This document shows, in pieces, positions 14,462 to 16,578 of a stretch of 16,578 nucleotides of DNA. The translations under genes and the position numbers were made by a program. Positions within the stretch are counted from its first letter, which is position 1, and each line of letters starts with the position of its first letter. The DNA comes from Spirochaetia bacterium (GTDB lineage Bacteria > Spirochaetota > Spirochaetia > Treponematales > Treponemataceae), in contig CAAGIR010000204.1 of assembly GCA_900769975.1 (NCBI GenBank), forward strand, positions 1-16,578, written 5' to 3'. The notes beneath the pieces were generated by a model that was not told where the DNA came from, made no database searches, and saw only the letters and a program-made list of their open reading frames with translations.

Positions 14462-14734
14462 ATGGAAACAATTATATCAGCAGCAATAACAGGGGGACTT
14501 GCCTTAATCGGAATTATTATTACAAATGTAATGAGCAACAAAAAGATTGAACATAATCTTGCCACATCACAAGCGGTAACAGATTATAAGATTGATGAAC
14601 TTACAAGAGAGGTTAGAGAACACAACAATTTTGCAAAGCGTGTTCCGATATTAGAAGAACAGATTAAGGTTGCAAATCATAGAATTGATGATTTGGAACA
14701 TGAAGCAAAGGAATTTAGACATGAGAAGAACTAG
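14462..14734 (+). CDS. xhlA: XhlA-like holin-associated membrane protein
   Basis: 90 aa. One transmembrane helix at about residues 4-24 ('IISAAITGGLALIGIIITNV') is followed by a long charged coiled coil with 'DYKIDELTREVREHNNFAKR' and 'EEQIKVANHRIDDLEHEAKE'. This topology and position match XhlA-type proteins that act with holins in PBSX-like lysis cassettes, although here the membrane helix is N-terminal rather than C-terminal as in Bacillus XhlA. The SD AAGAAAGGG (14442-14450) is a rather long 11 nt from the ATG, and TACAAAAGATAA fills the spacer. The end overlaps the next gene by 14 nt. Confidence 0.6.
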   Translation: METIISAAITGGLALIGIIITNVMSNKKIEHNLATSQAVTDYKIDELTREVREHNNFAKRVPILEEQIKVANHRIDDLEHEAKEFRHEKN

Positions 14735-14996
14735 AAAAAGAAGAAGGGGGTTCAGCGAAAGATTATATCTGCTGAATCTTCTTTTAGTTTGGGTGTATGT
14801 ATTTTCAATTTTTTGGCTGACGAAGAACAGCGGAAATCTTGGAATCATGGATTTATCAGCCTATGCATCAGGAATGCCTTATGCCTTCGGTGAACTTGGT
14901 ATTCACACAGGCTTCATTGTTTGGAAGGCAAAGGTTGAGAATTGCAGGAAATATAAAGATGTGAACCAAATTGAGGTATTAGAAAATGATATTTAA
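14721..14996 (+). CDS. Small basic membrane protein of the lysis module
   Basis: 91 aa from ATG 14721, after AAAGGAA (14707-14713); a longer frame upstream overlaps the previous gene and is rejected. The N-terminus is strikingly basic (MRRTRKRRRGFSERL) and is followed by a hydrophobic helix 'YLLNLLLVWVYVFSIFWLT' (about 15-33) and a second, weaker hydrophobic segment around 'YASGMPYAFGELGIHTGFIV'. Two-helix proteins with such an Arg/Lys start occur before holins in Clostridia phages; a holin or anti-holin role is plausible because positive N-termini delay membrane insertion in known anti-holins. The specific role is unproven. Confidence 0.6.
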   Translation: MRRTRKRRRGFSERLYLLNLLLVWVYVFSIFWLTKNSGNLGIMDLSAYASGMPYAFGELGIHTGFIVWKAKVENCRKYKDVNQIEVLENDI

Positions 14997-15099
14997 AACT
15001 ATAACAATTTTTGCAGCCATTGTGATTGTAACTTTAATCACTTTGGCTGTTCTTGGTTTTGTGAAAATCAAAAATGGATGGAGAGATATTTTTAATTGA
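14986..15099 (+). CDS. 37-aa single-pass membrane peptide (small lysis-module gene)
   Basis: ATG 14986 follows GAGG (14973-14976) by 9 nt, and the frame ends at TGA 15097-15099. The peptide starts MIFKTITIFAAIVIVTLITL and ends in a basic, aromatic tail KIKNGWRDIFN. Residues 6-25 form one clear transmembrane helix with a short polar tail. It overlaps the preceding gene by 11 nt and ends inside the SD region of the holin-like gene, a compact arrangement that supports translation. Its size lets it escape most gene finders. It may be a pinholin-like peptide, an anti-holin or a small regulator; nothing in the sequence decides among them. Confidence 0.6.
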   Translation: MIFKTITIFAAIVIVTLITLAVLGFVKIKNGWRDIFN

Positions 15100-15116
15100 A
15101 AGGAAGGTAAAAAAGT

Positions 15117-15473
15117 ATGGAATGGATATTAAACAATTGGTATTTGATAGTTGGTGCAATCGCACTTGTTTGGATGGGGGCTTATGCGTTGTACAGGTTT
15201 TATGGCCTTCCTGCATCAGAACAGCTTGAAAAGGTGCGTGAATGGCTTCTTTACGCTGTCACAATTGCAGAAAAAGAACTTGGTGCAGGAACAGGACAAA
15301 TTAAACTTCGTTATGTTTATGATTTATTCCTGAATAAATTCCCTTGGTTAGCAAAGCTTCTTTCTTTTGAAGCATTTTCAAAGATGGTAGATGAAACACT
15401 TGAAGAAATGAAGCATCTTATTGCTACAAATGACCATGTGAACGAATTCGTTGAAGGTGGAAAAGATGAATGA
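15117..15473 (+). CDS. Holin-like protein (LLH-type)
   Basis: 118 aa. One N-terminal transmembrane helix at about 7-30 ('WYLIVGAIALVWMGAYALYR') is followed by an amphipathic region 'EQLEKVREWLLYAVTIAEKE' and 'LGAGTGQIKLRYVYDLF', then a helical C-terminus 'FEAFSKMVDETLEEMKHL'. The pattern 'LL.AV..AE...G.GTG..K...V...' is typical of LL-H-family phage holins. The protein would permeabilise the membrane to start lysis. The SD AGGAAGG (15101-15107) is 9 nt from ATG 15117. The stop (15471-15473) overlaps the endolysin's start region, so holin and endolysin are translationally coupled. Confidence 0.75.
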   Translation: MEWILNNWYLIVGAIALVWMGAYALYRFYGLPASEQLEKVREWLLYAVTIAEKELGAGTGQIKLRYVYDLFLNKFPWLAKLLSFEAFSKMVDETLEEMKHLIATNDHVNEFVEGGKDE

Positions 15474-16038
15474 TTTTATTGAAAACATTGCAAGACTTGT
15501 GAAGCAGTTTGCACCGCAATACGGCATTAAAGTCTATTCACCTATTATTGCACAGGCAATCCTTGAATCGGCAATGGGAACATCAGAACTTGCAGTGAAT
15601 GCACACAATTATTTTGGGTTGAAATACAAGTCAAATGTTGCTGCCGAATCTTATGTGAAGATAGGAAGTGAACAGAACCAAGACGGAACATATTATTCAG
15701 GTGTAATGATGTGGTGCAAGTTCCCAAGTATGGCATATGGGGTGAAAGGATATTTTGACTTCATTTCCGCACCAAGATATGCAAATTTGAAGGGTGTCAC
15801 CAATCCTGAACAATACCTAATCAATATCAAGGCTGATGGATATGCAACATCAAAGAATTATGTGAAGAACTTGATGGATGTTATTGAAAGATACAACCTT
15901 TCACAGTATGATAATAGTGAAAACAAGAACATACGTTTGTATCGTGTTCAAGTAGGTGCGTATTCACAAAAGTCAAATGCTGATGCAATGGTTAAACGTT
16001 TAAAGGCAGCAGGATTTGATGCGATTATCAAAGAATGA
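15466..16038 (+). CDS. Endolysin: glucosaminidase with C-terminal SPOR-like segment
   Basis: 190 aa from ATG 15466, after AAGGTGG (15454-15460); the in-frame TTG at 15451 is upstream of that SD. Residues 1-143 form a glucosaminidase domain (LytD/FlgJ type) with 'IIAQAILESAMGTSELAVNA', where Glu34 is the likely catalytic acid, then 'HNYFGLKYK' and 'MAYGVKGYFDFI'. It would cut the glycan backbone of peptidoglycan. Residues about 156-190 ('LYRVQVGAYSQKSNADAMVK' plus 11 residues) are the first half of a SPOR fold, which binds glycan stripped of stem peptides. No signal peptide is visible, so holin-dependent export is expected. The stop is followed directly by an HNH gene. Confidence 0.88.
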   Translation: MNDFIENIARLVKQFAPQYGIKVYSPIIAQAILESAMGTSELAVNAHNYFGLKYKSNVAAESYVKIGSEQNQDGTYYSGVMMWCKFPSMAYGVKGYFDFISAPRYANLKGVTNPEQYLINIKADGYATSKNYVKNLMDVIERYNLSQYDNSENKNIRLYRVQVGAYSQKSNADAMVKRLKAAGFDAIIKE

Positions 16039-16049
16039 AGGTAAAGTCT

Positions 16050-16529
16050 ATGAAAGAACAGTGGAGAACAATTCCAACATTTGAAACATATGAAGCTAGT
16101 AATTTAGGAAGAATTCGTAATATTAAAACAGGTACGATTCTTAAACCTAATAGAAACTGCAAGGGTTACAGACATGTTGTGCTATATCGTGGAAGTAAAA
16201 AGGATAAACACATGGTTGGTGTACATAGGGCAGTTGCACTTGCTTGGATAGACAATCCGAACAATTATGACACAGTAAATCATAAAGATGCAAATCCTGA
16301 TAACAATTGTGTCGATAACCTTGAATGGATGTCAAATGAAGATAATGTCAGGTATACGCAAGGAATAAAGGTGATGTGCGTTGAAACAGGTGAAGTATTT
16401 GATTCAATAAATGAAGCTTACAGAATAATGGGAATTGCTCCAAAAACAATTAAACAATCCATATCAAACGAATATCAATCAAAAAAAAGAAGTAAATATA
16501 CATGGAAATATGTTAGAAAGAAGGAATAA
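16050..16529 (+). CDS. HNH homing endonuclease (NUMOD4-HNH-NUMOD1)
   Basis: 159 aa from ATG 16050, 8 nt after AAGG (16038-16041); an ATG at 16035 overlaps the endolysin stop and has no SD. Residues about 2-36 ('EQWRTIPTFETYEASNLGRI') are a NUMOD4 DNA-binding motif. About 42-105 form the HNH nuclease with 'MVGVHRAVALAWIDNP' and 'VNHKDANPDNNCVDNLEW', holding the conserved His and Asn residues. The C-terminus ('VMCVETGEVFDSINEAYRIM') looks like a NUMOD1 helix-turn-helix. Free-standing enzymes of this class cut phage DNA and spread themselves by repair. Codons are richer in AAA and ATA than in neighbours, and A8 occurs at 16481-16488, fitting a foreign origin. Confidence 0.9.
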   Translation: MKEQWRTIPTFETYEASNLGRIRNIKTGTILKPNRNCKGYRHVVLYRGSKKDKHMVGVHRAVALAWIDNPNNYDTVNHKDANPDNNCVDNLEWMSNEDNVRYTQGIKVMCVETGEVFDSINEAYRIMGIAPKTIKQSISNEYQSKKRSKYTWKYVRKKE

Positions 16530-16531
16530 TT

Positions 16532-16578
16532 ATGAGAATAAATGTACATGCAGGACATTCACCTGATGGAAAGGTTGC
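16532..16578 (+). CDS. N-acetylmuramoyl-L-alanine amidase (partial, 5' end)
   Basis: ATG 16532 follows AAGGA (16521-16525) by 6 nt. The 15 visible residues, MRINVHAGHSPDGKV, are the start of an amidase_3-type enzyme, in which the His of 'HAGH' is a zinc ligand. The enzyme removes stem peptides from muramic acid. The start looks natural, so the HNH gene upstream has not cut into it. The rest is outside the window, so length and any C-terminal wall-binding domain are unknown. Confidence 0.75.
   Translation, partial: MRINVHAGHSPDGKV

Noticed and set aside
16035..16578. Group I intron interrupting one endolysin gene
   Set aside because: The upstream gene ends in its own stop, the downstream gene has its own SD and a natural N-terminus, and the HNH gene almost fills the gap, leaving no room for intron core structure.
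1..16578. Phage-tail-like bacteriocin instead of a phage
   Set aside because: The tail cluster resembles PBSX, but scaffold, major capsid and head-tail connector genes are present and intact, so a full virion is expected.

Overview
This window is the late structural and lysis region of a contractile-tailed (myovirus-type) phage or prophage. Every gene I accept is on the + strand. AT-rich DNA, strong purine-rich Shine-Dalgarno (SD) sequences and heavy use of GCA, ACA, CTT, AAG and AGA/AGG codons point to a low-GC Firmicute host, probably a gut Clostridia/Lachnospiraceae-type bacterium (inference; no host gene is present). No terminase, portal, integrase, repressor, tRNA or CRISPR is visible, so temperate versus lytic cannot be decided here.

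Layout. Positions 1-723 hold the 3' end of a small gene, a 108-aa protein with a motif I associate with baseplate/tail-fibre accessory proteins, and a doubtful small ORF containing a terminator-like hairpin. Positions 686-2544 are the capsid module: Gp20-type scaffold, SU10-like major capsid protein and a small conserved-type protein. Positions 2553-4282 are the head-tail connection: adaptor, head closure, HK97 gp10-like protein and tail terminator. Positions 4275-9189 hold a small protein, the tail sheath, tail tube, tail assembly chaperone and tape measure. Positions 9205-13357 are the baseplate genes in the order of Bacillus PBSX xkdP-Q-R-S-T-U. Positions 13420-14439 encode a tail fibre with three 64-residue repeats. 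Positions 14462-16578 are the lysis module: an XhlA-like protein, a basic membrane protein, a 37-aa single-helix peptide, a holin-like protein, a glucosaminidase-SPOR endolysin, an HNH homing endonuclease and the start of an amidase.

How it works together. Scaffold and capsid build the head, the connector proteins close it, and the terminator caps the tail. Tube and sheath polymerise around the tape measure with help from the chaperone. The LysM/hub/gp25-like/J/XkdU proteins form the baseplate carrying the fibre. The membrane proteins and two cell-wall enzymes release progeny.

The main items beyond routine annotation are: (1) a -1 frameshift site AAAAAAT at 6775-6781 that extends the tail chaperone by 60 residues; (2) a 37-aa membrane peptide gene at 14986-15099; (3) a 16-nt leader (TACAAAAGATAACCTT) repeated before the 108-aa gene and the tail fibre gene, each time forming a hairpin over the SD; (4) a compound hairpin between tube and chaperone whose loop resembles an anti-SD; and (5) an HNH gene lodged between two peptidoglycan hydrolases.
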